In this document: piece by piece, positions 52,309 through 62,145 of the stretch
How the letters are laid out: every line of letters starts with the position of its first letter
How positions within the stretch are numbered: the first letter of the stretch is position 1
Source: Arsenicicoccus sp. oral taxon 190
GTDB lineage: Bacteria; Actinomycetota; Actinomycetes; Actinomycetales; Dermatophilaceae
Length of the DNA: 64,000 nucleotides
Assembly (NCBI RefSeq): GCF_001189535.1
Contig: NZ_CP012070.1
Coordinates: 1,922,001-1,986,000 of the forward strand
Direction of reading: 5' to 3'
Made by a program: the position numbers and the translations under genes
Notes under the pieces: generated by a model
Databases searched by the model: none
What the model was told of the DNA's origin: nothing
The model's input: the letters and a program-made list of their open reading frames with translations, nothing else

Positions 52309-54309
52309 GTGACCACCGATCCACGCCCGCACCTGCGGACCGCACGAGCGCTGGCCGTGCTGGCCGTCACGCTGTGGCTGATGCTGCTCGGGCTGGCGCC
52401 CGCGGGGGCCGCGTCGGGCGGTGACCGGGTCACGCGGCTCGTCGTCGACTACGTCCTCGACGCCCAGGGCGGGGTCTCGGTGACGGAGACCTACGACTAC
52501 CGGTTCACCACCAGCGGCCGGCACGGCATGGAGCGGACCATCGCGACCGCCCAGGGCTACACCCCCACCGAGGACAACCCCGCCGGGTCCGACGGCTCCA
52601 GCGGCGCCACCTCGCAGGAGCGCCACTACGAGATCAGCGACATCTCGGCCAGCAGCCCCAGCGGCGCCCCCGCCCAGCTCAGCGTCCGGGACCAGGGCGA
52701 CGCGACCGTGCTGCGCGTCGGCTCGCCGAGCCGCACCGTCCAGGGCGACCAGCAGTACGTCCTGAAGTACCACCTCGCCCACGTCGTCAACGAGCAGCCG
52801 AGCGACGTGGAGTTCTACTACAACGTGCTCGGCAACTCCTGGCGGGTGCCCTTCGACGCCGTCGAGGTGACGGTCCGCGGGCCGGGATCGGCCGCCGTCA
52901 CCAAGGCCGCCTGCTACTACGGCGCCTTCAAGAGCAGCGAGAAGTGCGAGGCCACGCCGGGAAACCCCGCGCGGTTCAGCGCCCGCGACCTGGCGGTCAT
53001 GCAGAACATGTCGGTGGTGGCGGCGCTGCCCCGCAGCGCGTTCACGGACGTCAGCAAGGACGTCCGCGACGCCGGGTCCGCCGGGTCGGGCGGGCCCTAC
53101 ATCTCGCCGGAGTCCGCTCGCGTGCGCACCCTCAGCCAGCTGGGGATCGGGGTCGGCGCGCCGCTGCTCGCGCTCGCCGGCATGGGCGCCCTGGTCTGGC
53201 GCCGCGGCCGCGACGAGCGGTATGTCGGGCTGGCCCCCGACACCCTGCCCGCCCCCGGCCAGCAGGTGGCCACGCGCCGGGGCGGCAAGGCGCCGGTGAC
53301 CGCGGTCCGCTTCAACCCGCCGGACGACGCGACGCCGGGTCTGATCGGCACGATCTACGACGAGAGCGCCGACACCATCGACGTGTCGGCGACCGTGATC
53401 GACCTGGCCGTGCGCGGCTACCTGCGGATCGAGCAGACCCAGGATGCAGGGGTCTTCCAGACCTCCGACTGGAAGCTGGAGTACCTCGGCACCCCCAAGC
53501 CGGGCGACCGCGGGCTCCTCACCTACGAGCGGACCGTGCTCGACGGCATCTTCAGCCTCGGCACCCCCGTGATGATGTCCGAGCTCAAGAACCACTTCGC
53601 CGGCACGCTGGCCATTGCCAAGCAGGAGATGTATGCCGAGACCGTGCGGCGCGGGTGGTTCCGCCAGTCGCCGGAGCGCGTCCGGCAGGGCTTCGGCTGC
53701 CTGACCTGGCTGCCCTTCGCGCTGATCTTCGCGTGGATGTTCTTCGGCGCCGGGTCCTTCGCCGGGGCGCTGGCCAGCGACGGCGTCGCCGGGTTCGACC
53801 TGCCGGTGCCGTCGCTCATGGTGGCCGCCGCGGGTCTGCTGTCGGTGCCGTTCATCATGCGCTGGCTCGTCAAGAAGCTCCCCGCGCGCACCGCCGACGG
53901 GTCGGCCGTGCTCGAGCAGACGAAGGGCTTCCGGGAGTACCTCCTCACGGCCGAGGCCGAGCAGATCAAGTACGACGAGGCCCTGGACATCTTCAGCCGC
54001 TACCTGCCCTACGCCGTGGTCTTCGGCGTCGCCGACCGGTGGGCCAGGATCTTCGCCCGGGTCGCCGAGATGGCGCGGGCGGACGGCTACGACGTGGGCG
54101 TCCCGACCTTCTACGTCTGGTACGGCGGCGGCTTCGGTGGGTTCGGGGACTTCGGCCACGCCGTGGACTCGTTCTCGTCCTCGGCGGCGGGGACCTTCAC
54201 CTCGACGCCGGGATCCTCGGGAGGCAGCGGCTTCGGCGGGGGCGGCTTCGGGGGCGGGGGCGGCTTCTCCGGCGGCGGGGTCGGGGACGGCGGCGGCGGC
54301 TCCTGGTGA
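52309..54309 (+). CDS. DUF2207-family membrane protein
   Basis: A 666-residue envelope protein. It has a signal peptide/anchor at about 15-36, an extracytoplasmic beta-rich DUF2207 domain (about 40-275), a membrane helix at about 283-302, a cytoplasmic domain with a winged-helix-like region (DTIDVSATVIDLAVRGYLRIEQT at about 358-380), a helix pair at about 470-530, and a glycine/phenylalanine-rich low-complexity tail (GFGGGGFGGGGGFSGGG). Function is unknown. It ends only 24 bases from the convergent pyc stop. Confidence 0.88.
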   Translation: MTTDPRPHLRTARALAVLAVTLWLMLLGLAPAGAASGGDRVTRLVVDYVLDAQGGVSVTETYDYRFTTSGRHGMERTIATAQGYTPTEDNPAGSDGSSGATSQERHYEISDISASSPSGAPAQLSVRDQGDATVLRVGSPSRTVQGDQQYVLKYHLAHVVNEQPSDVEFYYNVLGNSWRVPFDAVEVTVRGPGSAAVTKAACYYGAFKSSEKCEATPGNPARFSARDLAVMQNMSVVAALPRSAFTDVSKDVRDAGSAGSGGPYISPESARVRTLSQLGIGVGAPLLALAGMGALVWRRGRDERYVGLAPDTLPAPGQQVATRRGGKAPVTAVRFNPPDDATPGLIGTIYDESADTIDVSATVIDLAVRGYLRIEQTQDAGVFQTSDWKLEYLGTPKPGDRGLLTYERTVLDGIFSLGTPVMMSELKNHFAGTLAIAKQEMYAETVRRGWFRQSPERVRQGFGCLTWLPFALIFAWMFFGAGSFAGALASDGVAGFDLPVPSLMVAAAGLLSVPFIMRWLVKKLPARTADGSAVLEQTKGFREYLLTAEAEQIKYDEALDIFSRYLPYAVVFGVADRWARIFARVAEMARADGYDVGVPTFYVWYGGGFGGFGDFGHAVDSFSSSAAGTFTSTPGSSGGSGFGGGGFGGGGGFSGGGVGDGGGGSW

Positions 54310-54313
54310 CCTG

Positions 54314-54336
54314 GTGACCTACCTCGGGTAGGTCAC
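54314..54336. terminator. Bidirectional terminator between DUF2207 gene and pyc
   Basis: A perfect 9-base-pair stem (54314-54322 with 54328-54336) with a CTCGG loop lies between two convergent genes; the right arm overlaps the pyc stop codon. Confidence 0.7.
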
Positions 54337-57300
54337 TCGACGACGAGGAGGAGGTCGCCGCCCTCCACCGCCTGGGTCGCGCCGATCGCCAGGCGCGCGA
54401 CGCGGCCGCCGACGGGGGTCGTGATGGCGGCCTCCATCTTCATGGCCTCGATCGTGGCGACCTGGTCCCCGGCGGCCACCTCGTCGCCCTCGGCGACCGC
54501 CAGCGTCACCACCCCGGCGAAGGGCGCGGGGACCTGCCCGGGCACCGAGGTGTCGGCCCGCTCCGCCTGGGCGACGTTGGACCTCACCGACTCGTCCCGG
54601 ACCTCGATGGTGCGCATCTGGCCGTTGATGGTGCACATGACGTTGCGCATCCCGCGGGCGTCGGCGTCGCCGATGGCGGTGAGCCCGAGCAGCAGCGTCT
54701 TGCCGCGCTCCATCTGCACCTCGTGCTCCTCGCCGACCGCGAGGCCGTGCAGGAACTCCCGGGTGTTGAGCACGGACAGGTCGCTGAAGGCGTCCCGCGC
54801 GGCGAGGAACTCCTTGGTCGGGCCGGGGAAGAGCAGCCGGTTGAGCGTCATCCGCGGCTCGTCCGCCAGGGCCTGCTCGTCGTCGGCCGACAGCTCGGTC
54901 TCCACGGGCCGGGTGCGCCGGCCTTCCAGCGCCTTGGTCCGGAACGGCTCCGGCCAGCCGCCGGGCGGGGTGCCGAGGTCGCCGTTGAGGAAGCCGATCA
55001 CCGAGTCGGGGATGTCGAACCGCTGCGGGTCGGCCTCGAACGCCGCCGGGTCGGCCCCGGCTCCCACCAGCGCCAGCGCCAGGTCCCCGACCACCTTGGA
55101 CGACGGCGTCACCTTGACGATGTTGCCGAGGATGTCGTTGGCGGCGGCATACATGTCCTCGATGGCCTCGAACCGGTCGCCGAGGCCGAGCGCGATGGCC
55201 TGCTGGCGCAGGTTGGACAGCTGCCCGCCGGGGATCTCGTGGGTGTAGACGCGACCGGTCGGGCCGGCGAGCCCGGACTCGAAGGGGCCGTAGAGCCGCC
55301 GGATGGCCTCCCAGTAGGGCTCGAGGTCCATGACGGCGTCCAGGTCGAGGCCCGTCGCGCGGTCGGTGCCGTCGGTGGCCGCGACCAGCGCGGACATCGA
55401 CACCTGGGAGGTGGTGCCCGCCATCGAGGCGGCCGCGACGTCGACCGCGTCGACCCCGGCGGAGATGGCCGCGAGCAGCGTCGCGAGCTGGCCGCCCGCG
55501 GTGTCGTGGGTGTGCAGGTGCACCGGCAGGTCGAATCGCTCCCGCAGCGCCTGCACCAGCCGGGCGGCGGCCGGGGCCCGCAGGAGGCCCGCCATGTCCT
55601 TGATGCCGAGCACGTGCGCCCCGGCGTCTACCAGCTGCTCGGCGAGCCGCAGGTAGTAGTCGAGGGTGTAGAGCTCCTCGCGCGGGTCGAGCATGTTGCC
55701 GGTGTAGCAGAGCGCGGCCTCGGCGACGGCGTGGTCGGTCCCGCGGACCGCCTCGATGGCGGGACGCATCTGGTCCACGTTGTTGAGCGCGTCGAAGATC
55801 CGGAAGACGTCCACGCCGGTGCGCGCCGCCTCGGCGACGAAGGCGTTGGTCACCGACAGCGGGTAGGGCGTGTACCCCACCGTGTTGCGGCCGCGCAGCA
55901 GCATCTGGATCGGCAGGTTGGGCATCGCCTCGTGCAGCTGCCCGAGCCGCTCCCACGGGTCCTCGTGCAGGAAGCGCAGCGCCACGTCGTAGGTCGCGCC
56001 GCCCCACGCCTCGACCGAGATCAGCTGGGGCAGCATGCGGGCCACGTATGGCGCCACGTGCAGCATGTCTCGCGTCCGCACCCGCGTGGCGAGCAGCGAC
56101 TGGTGGGCGTCCCGGAAGGTCGTGTCCGTCACGGCCACCGGCTCCTGGTCGCGCAACGCCCGGGCCCAGCCCTCGGGGCCCAGGTCCAGGAGGCGCTGCC
56201 GGGACCCGGCGGGCGGGTCGGCGCGCCATACGTCCTCGGAGAGGTGCGGGAGCTTCTCGCGGGCCGAGCGCTCGGTGCGCTGCGGTCCGTGGGGCTGGTT
56301 GACGGTGATGCCGGCCAGGTAGGTGAGCAGCTTGGTGCCGCGGTCGGCGGGCATCCGGTTGTCGAAGAGCGAGGGCCGCTCGTCGATGAAGCTCGTCGTG
56401 ATCCGCCCCGCGATGAAGTCGGGGTCGCTGATCAGCGACTCGAGGAAGGTGATGTTGGTGGAGATCCCGCGGATCCGGAACTCCTGCAGCGCCCGCTGCG
56501 CCCGCTGCACCGCGGTGCGGAAGTCCCGGCCGCGGCAGGTCAGCTTGACCAGCATCGAGTCGAAGTGGGCGCCGACCTCGGCGCCGTCGAAGACCGTGCC
56601 GCCGTCGAGGCGCACGCCCGCACCGCCGGGGGAGCGGTAGACCATGATCCGCCCGGTGTCGGGCCGGAAGCCGTTGGCGGGGTCCTCCGTGGTGATGCGG
56701 CACTGCAGCGCCGCCCCGCGCAGCCGGACGGTGTCCTGCGACAGCCCCAGCTCGGCCAGGGTCTCCCCGGCCGCGATCCGCAGCTGGCTGGAGACGAGGT
56801 CGACGTCGGTGACCTCCTCGGTGACGGTGTGCTCGACCTGGATGCGGGGGTTCATCTCGATGAAGACGTAGCGCCCGTCCGGCCCGAGCAGGAACTCCAC
56901 CGTCCCGGCGTTGACGTAGCCGATCTGCCGCGCGAACCGCACCGCGTCCGCGCACATCCGGTCGCGCAGCTCGGGGTCGAGGTTGGGGGCGGGGGCGACC
57001 TCGACGACCTTCTGGTGACGGCGCTGCACCGAGCAGTCCCGCTCGAAGAGGTGCATGACCTCCCCGGTCTTGTCGGCGAGGATCTGGACCTCGATGTGCC
57101 GCGGGTCGACCACGGCCTCCTCGAGGTACATCCGGTCGTCGCCGAAGGCGCTCGCCGCCTCCCGCTGCGCCTCCTCGATCGCGGCCCGCAACCGGTCGGC
57201 CGAGGCCACGCGCCGCATCCCGCGGCCACCGCCGCCGCTCACCGCCTTGACGAAGAGCGGGAACCCGATCTCCTCCGACGCCGCGACCAGGGTGTCCACG

Positions 57301-57719
57301 TCGTTGCTGGGCTCGGAGTCCCGCAGCGTGGGCAGCCCGGCGTCCTGCGCCGCGTGGATGGCGCGCGCCTTGTTGCCCGTCAGCTCCAGCACGGTGTGCG
57401 CCGGGCCGACGAAGGTGATGCCCTCCTCCTCGCAGCGCTGGGCGAGGTCGGGGTTCTCCGACAGGAAGCCGTAGCCCGGGTAGATCGCGTCGGCCCCCGC
57501 CTCCCTGGCGGCGGTGATGATGCCCTCCACGTCGAGGTAGGCCCGCACCGGGTGCCCCTCCTCGCCGATCTGGTAGGACTCGTCGGCCTTGAGGCGGTAC
57601 TCCGCCTTGCGGTCCTCGTAGGGGAACACGGCGACGGTCGTGATGCCGAGCTCCGTGGCGGCGCGGAACGCGCGAACGGCGATCTCTCCACGGTTGGCGA
57701 CGAGGACCTTGCGGAACAT
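54333..57719 (-). CDS. pyc: Pyruvate carboxylase
   Basis: Biotin enzyme that carboxylates pyruvate to oxaloacetate (anaplerosis). The 1128-residue chain holds all parts: biotin carboxylase (1-450: KVLVANRGEIAVRAFR, GGGGRGMRRV ATP-grasp loop, EMNPRIQVEHTVTEE), carboxyltransferase (about 530-800: TDTTFRDAHQSLLATRVRTRD spans its start, HLHTHDTAGG), the PYC/OADA conserved domain, and the biotinyl domain ending with IEAMKMEAAI, where the lysine carries biotin. Length equals the single-chain bacterial form. It is divergent from an MFS gene. Confidence 0.97.
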   Translation of the reverse strand: MFRKVLVANRGEIAVRAFRAATELGITTVAVFPYEDRKAEYRLKADESYQIGEEGHPVRAYLDVEGIITAAREAGADAIYPGYGFLSENPDLAQRCEEEGITFVGPAHTVLELTGNKARAIHAAQDAGLPTLRDSEPSNDVDTLVAASEEIGFPLFVKAVSGGGGRGMRRVASADRLRAAIEEAQREAASAFGDDRMYLEEAVVDPRHIEVQILADKTGEVMHLFERDCSVQRRHQKVVEVAPAPNLDPELRDRMCADAVRFARQIGYVNAGTVEFLLGPDGRYVFIEMNPRIQVEHTVTEEVTDVDLVSSQLRIAAGETLAELGLSQDTVRLRGAALQCRITTEDPANGFRPDTGRIMVYRSPGGAGVRLDGGTVFDGAEVGAHFDSMLVKLTCRGRDFRTAVQRAQRALQEFRIRGISTNITFLESLISDPDFIAGRITTSFIDERPSLFDNRMPADRGTKLLTYLAGITVNQPHGPQRTERSAREKLPHLSEDVWRADPPAGSRQRLLDLGPEGWARALRDQEPVAVTDTTFRDAHQSLLATRVRTRDMLHVAPYVARMLPQLISVEAWGGATYDVALRFLHEDPWERLGQLHEAMPNLPIQMLLRGRNTVGYTPYPLSVTNAFVAEAARTGVDVFRIFDALNNVDQMRPAIEAVRGTDHAVAEAALCYTGNMLDPREELYTLDYYLRLAEQLVDAGAHVLGIKDMAGLLRAPAAARLVQALRERFDLPVHLHTHDTAGGQLATLLAAISAGVDAVDVAAASMAGTTSQVSMSALVAATDGTDRATGLDLDAVMDLEPYWEAIRRLYGPFESGLAGPTGRVYTHEIPGGQLSNLRQQAIALGLGDRFEAIEDMYAAANDILGNIVKVTPSSKVVGDLALALVGAGADPAAFEADPQRFDIPDSVIGFLNGDLGTPPGGWPEPFRTKALEGRRTRPVETELSADDEQALADEPRMTLNRLLFPGPTKEFLAARDAFSDLSVLNTREFLHGLAVGEEHEVQMERGKTLLLGLTAIGDADARGMRNVMCTINGQMRTIEVRDESVRSNVAQAERADTSVPGQVPAPFAGVVTLAVAEGDEVAAGDQVATIEAMKMEAAITTPVGGRVARLAIGATQAVEGGDLLLVVE

Positions 57720-57811
57720 GAGGGACTCCGATCGGGCGGCAGGCTCGAGGGATCCCAGGCTAGGGAGCCCCCGGCCGGTTCGCGCGCTGAGTCCGTATGC
57801 CGGTAGCCGGG

Positions 57812-57817
57812 TAGGTT
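57812..57817 (+). promoter_or_regulatory. -10 box (TAGGTT), leaderless start for the MFS gene
   Basis: TAGGTT ends 6 bases before the GTG at 57824 in the 104-base pyc-MFS divergent gap. Confidence 0.5.
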
Positions 57818-57823
57818 CGGGGG

Positions 57824-59110
57824 GTGACGATCGACGCCGAGCGCTACCAGCCGGGGCAGGGTGAGCGCAGCGACCTGCAGCGCCGCACCGTCCGGACCCT
57901 CGCCGTGACCAACGCCGTCGGCGGCGTCGGCGTGACGACGGGCATCACGGTGGCCACGCTGCTGGCCGCCGACGTCTCGGGCCGGGAGTCCCTGGCCGGG
58001 CTGAGCCAGACCGCCCAGGTCGCGGGGACGGCGGTGGCGGCATACGTGCTGTCGCGGATCATGGGCGCGCGCGGCCGGCGCGTGGGCCTCGCGATCGGCT
58101 ACCTGGTCGGGGGTGTGGGCGCGCTGCTGTGCGTGCTGGCCGGTGTCCTGCGCAGCTTCCCGCTGCTGCTGGTGGCCGCCGCGCTCTTCGGCTCGGGCAG
58201 CGCGTCCAACTCCCAGTCCCGTTTTGCAGCAACCGATCTCGCGCTGGACGAGCACCGGGGTCGGGACCTGTCGATGGTCGTGTGGGCCACGACCATCGGC
58301 GCGGTGCTCGGCCCCAACCTCGCCGACGTGGGCGGGACCCTGGCGACGGCGCTGGGGCTGCCGGCGCTCACCGGCGCCTTCCTCATCACGGCGCTGGCGC
58401 TCGCCGTCACCATCGCCCTCGTCCAGCTGCTGCTGCGCCCCGACCCGCTGCTCGTCGCCCGCGCCGCTGCCGAGCACCAGCGCCGGACCGCCCCGCCCGG
58501 GGGCACCCGGCACGACGACGTCAGCGCGTGGCAGGTGCTGCGCACGCACCCCACCGTCGCCGCGTGCGTGGTCGCCATCGCGCTCGCGCACACGGTCATG
58601 GTGTCGGTGATGATCATGACGCCCATCCACATGCGGCACGGCGACGCCAGCGTGCGCCTCATCGGCCTCACGATCAGCGGCCACATCCTCGGCATGTACG
58701 CCTTCTCCCCGCTGGTCGGCCGGCTCGCCGACCGGCTGGGGGCCTGGGCGGTCATGCTGCTGGGCGCGGCCGTCGAGGCGGCCTCGATCGTGGTGGCGGC
58801 GACCTCCCACGCCGGGGCGTCGTGGCTGCTCGGCGCGGCCCTCTTCGGCCTCGGGCTGGGGTGGTCCTTCGCCCTGATCGGGGCGTCCTCGGCGCTGGTC
58901 GGCGCGACCCCGCTGCCCGCCCGGGCCCCCGTGCAGGGCCTGTCGGACCTCGTGATGGGCTTCACCGCAGCGGCTGGCGGCGGCCTGGCCGGGCTGATCG
59001 TGGGGTGGCACGGCTACCCGGCGCTGGCGCTGTCCTGCCTGCCGGCCGCCGCGGTCGTGGGGGTGTGCGCGCTGCTGGTGCGACGCGCCACGCGGCTGCC
59101 GATCACGTAG
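57824..59110 (+). CDS. Major facilitator superfamily transporter
   Basis: A 428-residue membrane protein with 12 predicted helices. After a basic cytoplasmic N-terminus, helix 1 starts near 30 (TLAVTNAVGGVGVTTGITVATLLAA), the helix 2-3 loop carries RIMGARGRRVGLAIGY, and the central loop lies at about 205-235. Substrate unknown; the family fold is closest to drug or metabolite exporters. Its last 97 bases overlap the 3' end of the KstD-like gene on the opposite strand. Confidence 0.9.
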   Translation: MTIDAERYQPGQGERSDLQRRTVRTLAVTNAVGGVGVTTGITVATLLAADVSGRESLAGLSQTAQVAGTAVAAYVLSRIMGARGRRVGLAIGYLVGGVGALLCVLAGVLRSFPLLLVAAALFGSGSASNSQSRFAATDLALDEHRGRDLSMVVWATTIGAVLGPNLADVGGTLATALGLPALTGAFLITALALAVTIALVQLLLRPDPLLVARAAAEHQRRTAPPGGTRHDDVSAWQVLRTHPTVAACVVAIALAHTVMVSVMIMTPIHMRHGDASVRLIGLTISGHILGMYAFSPLVGRLADRLGAWAVMLLGAAVEAASIVVAATSHAGASWLLGAALFGLGLGWSFALIGASSALVGATPLPARAPVQGLSDLVMGFTAAAGGGLAGLIVGWHGYPALALSCLPAAAVVGVCALLVRRATRLPIT

Positions 59111-60816
59111 CCGTAGACGAGGCCCTGCCCGATGGTCGCGCCGGCCCCGGGGTAGCAGCGCCCGAAGACGTTGGCCGCCGTGTTGCCGATGGCGTAGAGC
59201 CCGGCGACCACCGAGCCGTCCGCGCGCAGCACCCGCCCCTGGCCGTCGGCGACCAGTCCGCCGCAGGTGCCGAGGTCGGACAGCACCATCCGCAGGGCGT
59301 AGAGCCGCCCGGCGAGGGGCCGCAGGCAGGGGTTGGGGGTGACCGTCGGGTCGCCGTAGTAGCGGTCGTAGGCGCTGTTGCCCCGGCCGAAGTCGCTGTC
59401 GACCCCGAGGCCGGCCTGCTGGTTGAAGCGGGACAGCGCCTGCTCGAACCCGTCCTCCGGCACGCCCATGGCGCGGGCCAGGCCGCGCGGGTCGTCGGCC
59501 TGCACGGCGATGCCCGCGTCCAGCCACGCGGCAGGCAGGGGTATCCGGGGGAAGGCCACGCCCGCGAGGACATAGCTGTTGCGGTAGGTCTGGTCCATGA
59601 CCAGCCACATCTCCTGGGCGCGGCCGTGCGAGGCCCGCAGCTCGAGGACGCGCTGGCCGAAGGTCATGTAGTCCGTCGCCTCGTCGATGAACCGGTCGCC
59701 GGTCTGGTCCACGATCAGGGAGCCGGGCAGGGAGCGCTCGGCGAGCAGGATCTGCGGCTCGCCGCCGGGCAGCGGCGCCCCGGCGGGGAACCACCAGGCC
59801 TGGTCCATGAGCGCCGTGTCCGCGCCCAGGGCGCGGCCGAGCTCGATGCCGTCGCCGAGGTTGCCCTCGCTGCCGAGCGAGTGGTCGTCGGTGAGCGTCT
59901 CGGAGATGTGCTCCCGGCGCCACGCCACCGCGTGGTCGAAGCCGCCGGTCGCGAGCACCACGCCGGCGCGCGCGGTGACCCGCACCTGTCGGCCGTCCTG
60001 CTCGACCAGCGCGCCGGTGACCCGGCTGGCGCTCCCGCCATCGGCGCCCGCCGCGCCGTCCGCCGAGCCGTCGGCCTCCGGCCCGGCCAGCAGCTCGACC
60101 ACCTCGGTGCGCGTCCACACCGGCACACCGGCCCTCCGCAGCCCCGCAAGCATGCCGGCCGCGAGGGCCTGGCCGCCGGCGGCATACTCACGACCCACGG
60201 CGAGGCCGCCGAGGCCCTCGACCAGGCGACGCGCGATCCGCGGCGCGGCCTTGGTGGGTACCCGCGTCATGAGGTTGAACCACTTGTAGTCCGCACCCGT
60301 CACCGGCATGGGGATGGGCGCCTCCAGCGGCGCGGGACGGAACCGGGAGCGGTCCTCGCCGAGGCTGCGCAGGTCGAACGGCCGTGCCTCGCAGGTGCGC
60401 CCGACCGCCGAGCCCCCCGGCTCCTCCGGGTGGTAGTCGGCGTAACCCTTGGCCCAGAAGAACCGCAGCGGGGTGGTCCGCTCGAGCATCGCGACGGCGG
60501 ACGGCCCCTCCTGCAGGTAGGTCCGACGCCGCTCGGGCGCGGCGTCGTCGCCCACCAGCGCGTCCAGGTAGGTCGCCGCGCCCTGCGGGTCCCGCTGGGC
60601 GCCCTCGCGCTCGAGCACCGGGTTGTCCGGCACCCAGAACGCGCCGCCGGACCGGGCCGTGGAGCCGCCGACGTACGCCGTCTTCTCCACGACGAGCACG
60701 TCCAGGCCCCGCTCGGCCGCGGCCAGGGCTGCCGCCATCCCCGTCCCGGACCCGACGACGAGCAGGTCGACGATGGTGTCCTCGGCCCGTGGGTCGGCTG
60801 CCGGTTGGTCGCTCAT
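59014..60816 (-). CDS. KstD-like FAD-dependent dehydrogenase
   Basis: A 600-residue flavoprotein of the 3-ketosteroid-delta1-dehydrogenase/fumarate reductase group. It shows the FAD-binding LLVVGSGTGMAAALAAAERG at about 18-38, EKTAYVGGSTARSGGAFWVP, the ATGGFDHA segment in the middle, and the C-terminal FAD segment AIGNTAANVFGRCYPGAGATIGQG near 555-578 followed by GYVIG. Whether the substrate is a steroid is not shown by context: no other sterol genes are present. The C-terminal ~30 residues beyond the FAD domain (TSSAHTPTTAAAGRQDSASAG) are encoded by the antisense of the MFS gene end. Confidence 0.85.
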   Translation of the reverse strand: MSDQPAADPRAEDTIVDLLVVGSGTGMAAALAAAERGLDVLVVEKTAYVGGSTARSGGAFWVPDNPVLEREGAQRDPQGAATYLDALVGDDAAPERRRTYLQEGPSAVAMLERTTPLRFFWAKGYADYHPEEPGGSAVGRTCEARPFDLRSLGEDRSRFRPAPLEAPIPMPVTGADYKWFNLMTRVPTKAAPRIARRLVEGLGGLAVGREYAAGGQALAAGMLAGLRRAGVPVWTRTEVVELLAGPEADGSADGAAGADGGSASRVTGALVEQDGRQVRVTARAGVVLATGGFDHAVAWRREHISETLTDDHSLGSEGNLGDGIELGRALGADTALMDQAWWFPAGAPLPGGEPQILLAERSLPGSLIVDQTGDRFIDEATDYMTFGQRVLELRASHGRAQEMWLVMDQTYRNSYVLAGVAFPRIPLPAAWLDAGIAVQADDPRGLARAMGVPEDGFEQALSRFNQQAGLGVDSDFGRGNSAYDRYYGDPTVTPNPCLRPLAGRLYALRMVLSDLGTCGGLVADGQGRVLRADGSVVAGLYAIGNTAANVFGRCYPGAGATIGQGLVYGYVIGSRVARRTSSAHTPTTAAAGRQDSASAG

Positions 60817-60968
60817 GTGATGGTCCGGTCCTCTCGTGAGTCCCCTCGCCGGGTCCTCTCGCCGGGTCCCCGCACCGATGCGGTGGCCTCCCTCCCGACG
60901 CTAGCGGAGGCGCGATAGGTTCGGGGAGGACTCACCGTCGATCACCACCCCTGCGCAGGAGGGTTCGT

Positions 60969-62018
60969 ATGCCGCTGGAAGCCCCCACCACCGCCCTGCC
61001 GCGCCCCGGTCACACCGACGAGGTGCTCTACGAGCGCCGCGGCACCCTCGGCCGGATCCTGCTCAACCGCCCCAGGGCGATCAACTCGCTCACCACCCCG
61101 ATGGTCGACTCCGCGCTGGAGCAGCTGCAGGACTGGGCCGAGGACGACGAGGTCGTCAGCGTCAGCATCGAGGGGGTCGGCCCCAAGGGGCTGTGCGCCG
61201 GCGGCGACATGCGGGCGGCGCGCGAGGCCACGCTGCAGGGCCGCGACGACGCGATCGTCTTCTGGGATCACGAGTACCGCCTCGACGCCGCGATCGCGGC
61301 CTACCCCAAGCCCTACGTCGCGTTCATGGACGGCATCGTCATGGGCGGGGGAGTCGGGGTGTCGGCGCACGGGTCGCTGCGGCTGGCCACCGAGCGGACG
61401 CGGCTCGCCATGCCGGAGACCGCGATCGGGTTCTTCCCCGACGTGGCGGGGTGCTGGTGGCTGGCCAAGGCGCCGGGCGAGATCGGCCCCTACCTGGCCA
61501 TGAGCGGGACGTCCATCACCGGGGCGGACGCCGTGGCAACGGGATTCGCCGACGCCCTGATCTCCTCCGACGAGATCCCCTCGCTCCTGGACCGGCTCGC
61601 GGCGGGGGAGCGGCTCGACCCCACGGTCGGCGACACGGCTCCCGCGAGTCCGCTGATGGCGCAACGAGACTGGATCGACCCGTGCTTCGCCGGGGACGAC
61701 GCCGCCATCATCCTCGCGCGGCTCGAGCGGCACGACGGTGACGAGGCCCGCGAGTGCGCGGCCGTCATACGCACGAAGTCCCCGCTGTCCGTCGCCGTCG
61801 CGCTGGAGGCGGTGCGCCGGGCCTCCCGGATGCGCAGCGTCCGGGAGGTGCTGCAGCAGGACCGCGTGCTGGGGCGTCACTTCTGGGAGCGTTCCGACAT
61901 GCCCGAGGGCGTGCGGGTCGTCCTCGTCGACAAGGGCAAGGGCGCGCCGCCGCAGTGGCTCTGGGATCACGTCGAGGACGTCCCCCACGACGTCGTGCAG
62001 AGCATGTTCGTGCGATGA
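60969..62018 (+). CDS. Enoyl-CoA hydratase/3-hydroxyisobutyryl-CoA hydrolase family protein
   Basis: A 349-residue crotonase-fold protein of the HIBYL-CoA hydrolase type (ECH_2), which in valine degradation releases 3-hydroxyisobutyrate. Motifs: LNRPRAINSLTTPMV near 33-47, the oxyanion-hole segment GLCAGGDMRAARE near 76, FMDGIVMGGGVGVSAHG near 118, PETAIGFFPDVAGCWWLA near 148 with the catalytic glutamate/aspartate region, and a C-terminal helical domain (WERSDMPEGVRVVLVDK). TAGGTT at about 60914 and AGGAGGG before the ATG give a leadered transcript. Confidence 0.88.
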   Translation: MPLEAPTTALPRPGHTDEVLYERRGTLGRILLNRPRAINSLTTPMVDSALEQLQDWAEDDEVVSVSIEGVGPKGLCAGGDMRAAREATLQGRDDAIVFWDHEYRLDAAIAAYPKPYVAFMDGIVMGGGVGVSAHGSLRLATERTRLAMPETAIGFFPDVAGCWWLAKAPGEIGPYLAMSGTSITGADAVATGFADALISSDEIPSLLDRLAAGERLDPTVGDTAPASPLMAQRDWIDPCFAGDDAAIILARLERHDGDEARECAAVIRTKSPLSVAVALEAVRRASRMRSVREVLQQDRVLGRHFWERSDMPEGVRVVLVDKGKGAPPQWLWDHVEDVPHDVVQSMFVR

Positions 62019-62024
62019 CCCTGC

Positions 62025-62054
62025 TAGGTTGACGGCGTGATCCGACCGGCATAG
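62025..62054 (+). promoter_or_regulatory. Leaderless promoter followed by a five-codon ORF
   Basis: TAGGTT (62025-62030) is followed 6 bases later by GTG ATC CGA CCG GCA TAG (62037-62054), the exact spacing of the leaderless starts in this window but with a stop after five codons. It precedes the truncated MFS gene and a GC-rich hairpin-prone stretch at 62066-62092, so it may be a leader or a relic. Confidence 0.35.
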
Positions 62055-62145
62055 AGGCCCCAGCGCCACCCGCCCCCCGGGGTGGGCGGCCCGTCGCGCC
62101 CACTGCCCTCGGCCGCTGCGCGGCCCGCCCCATCGGAGTCACCTC

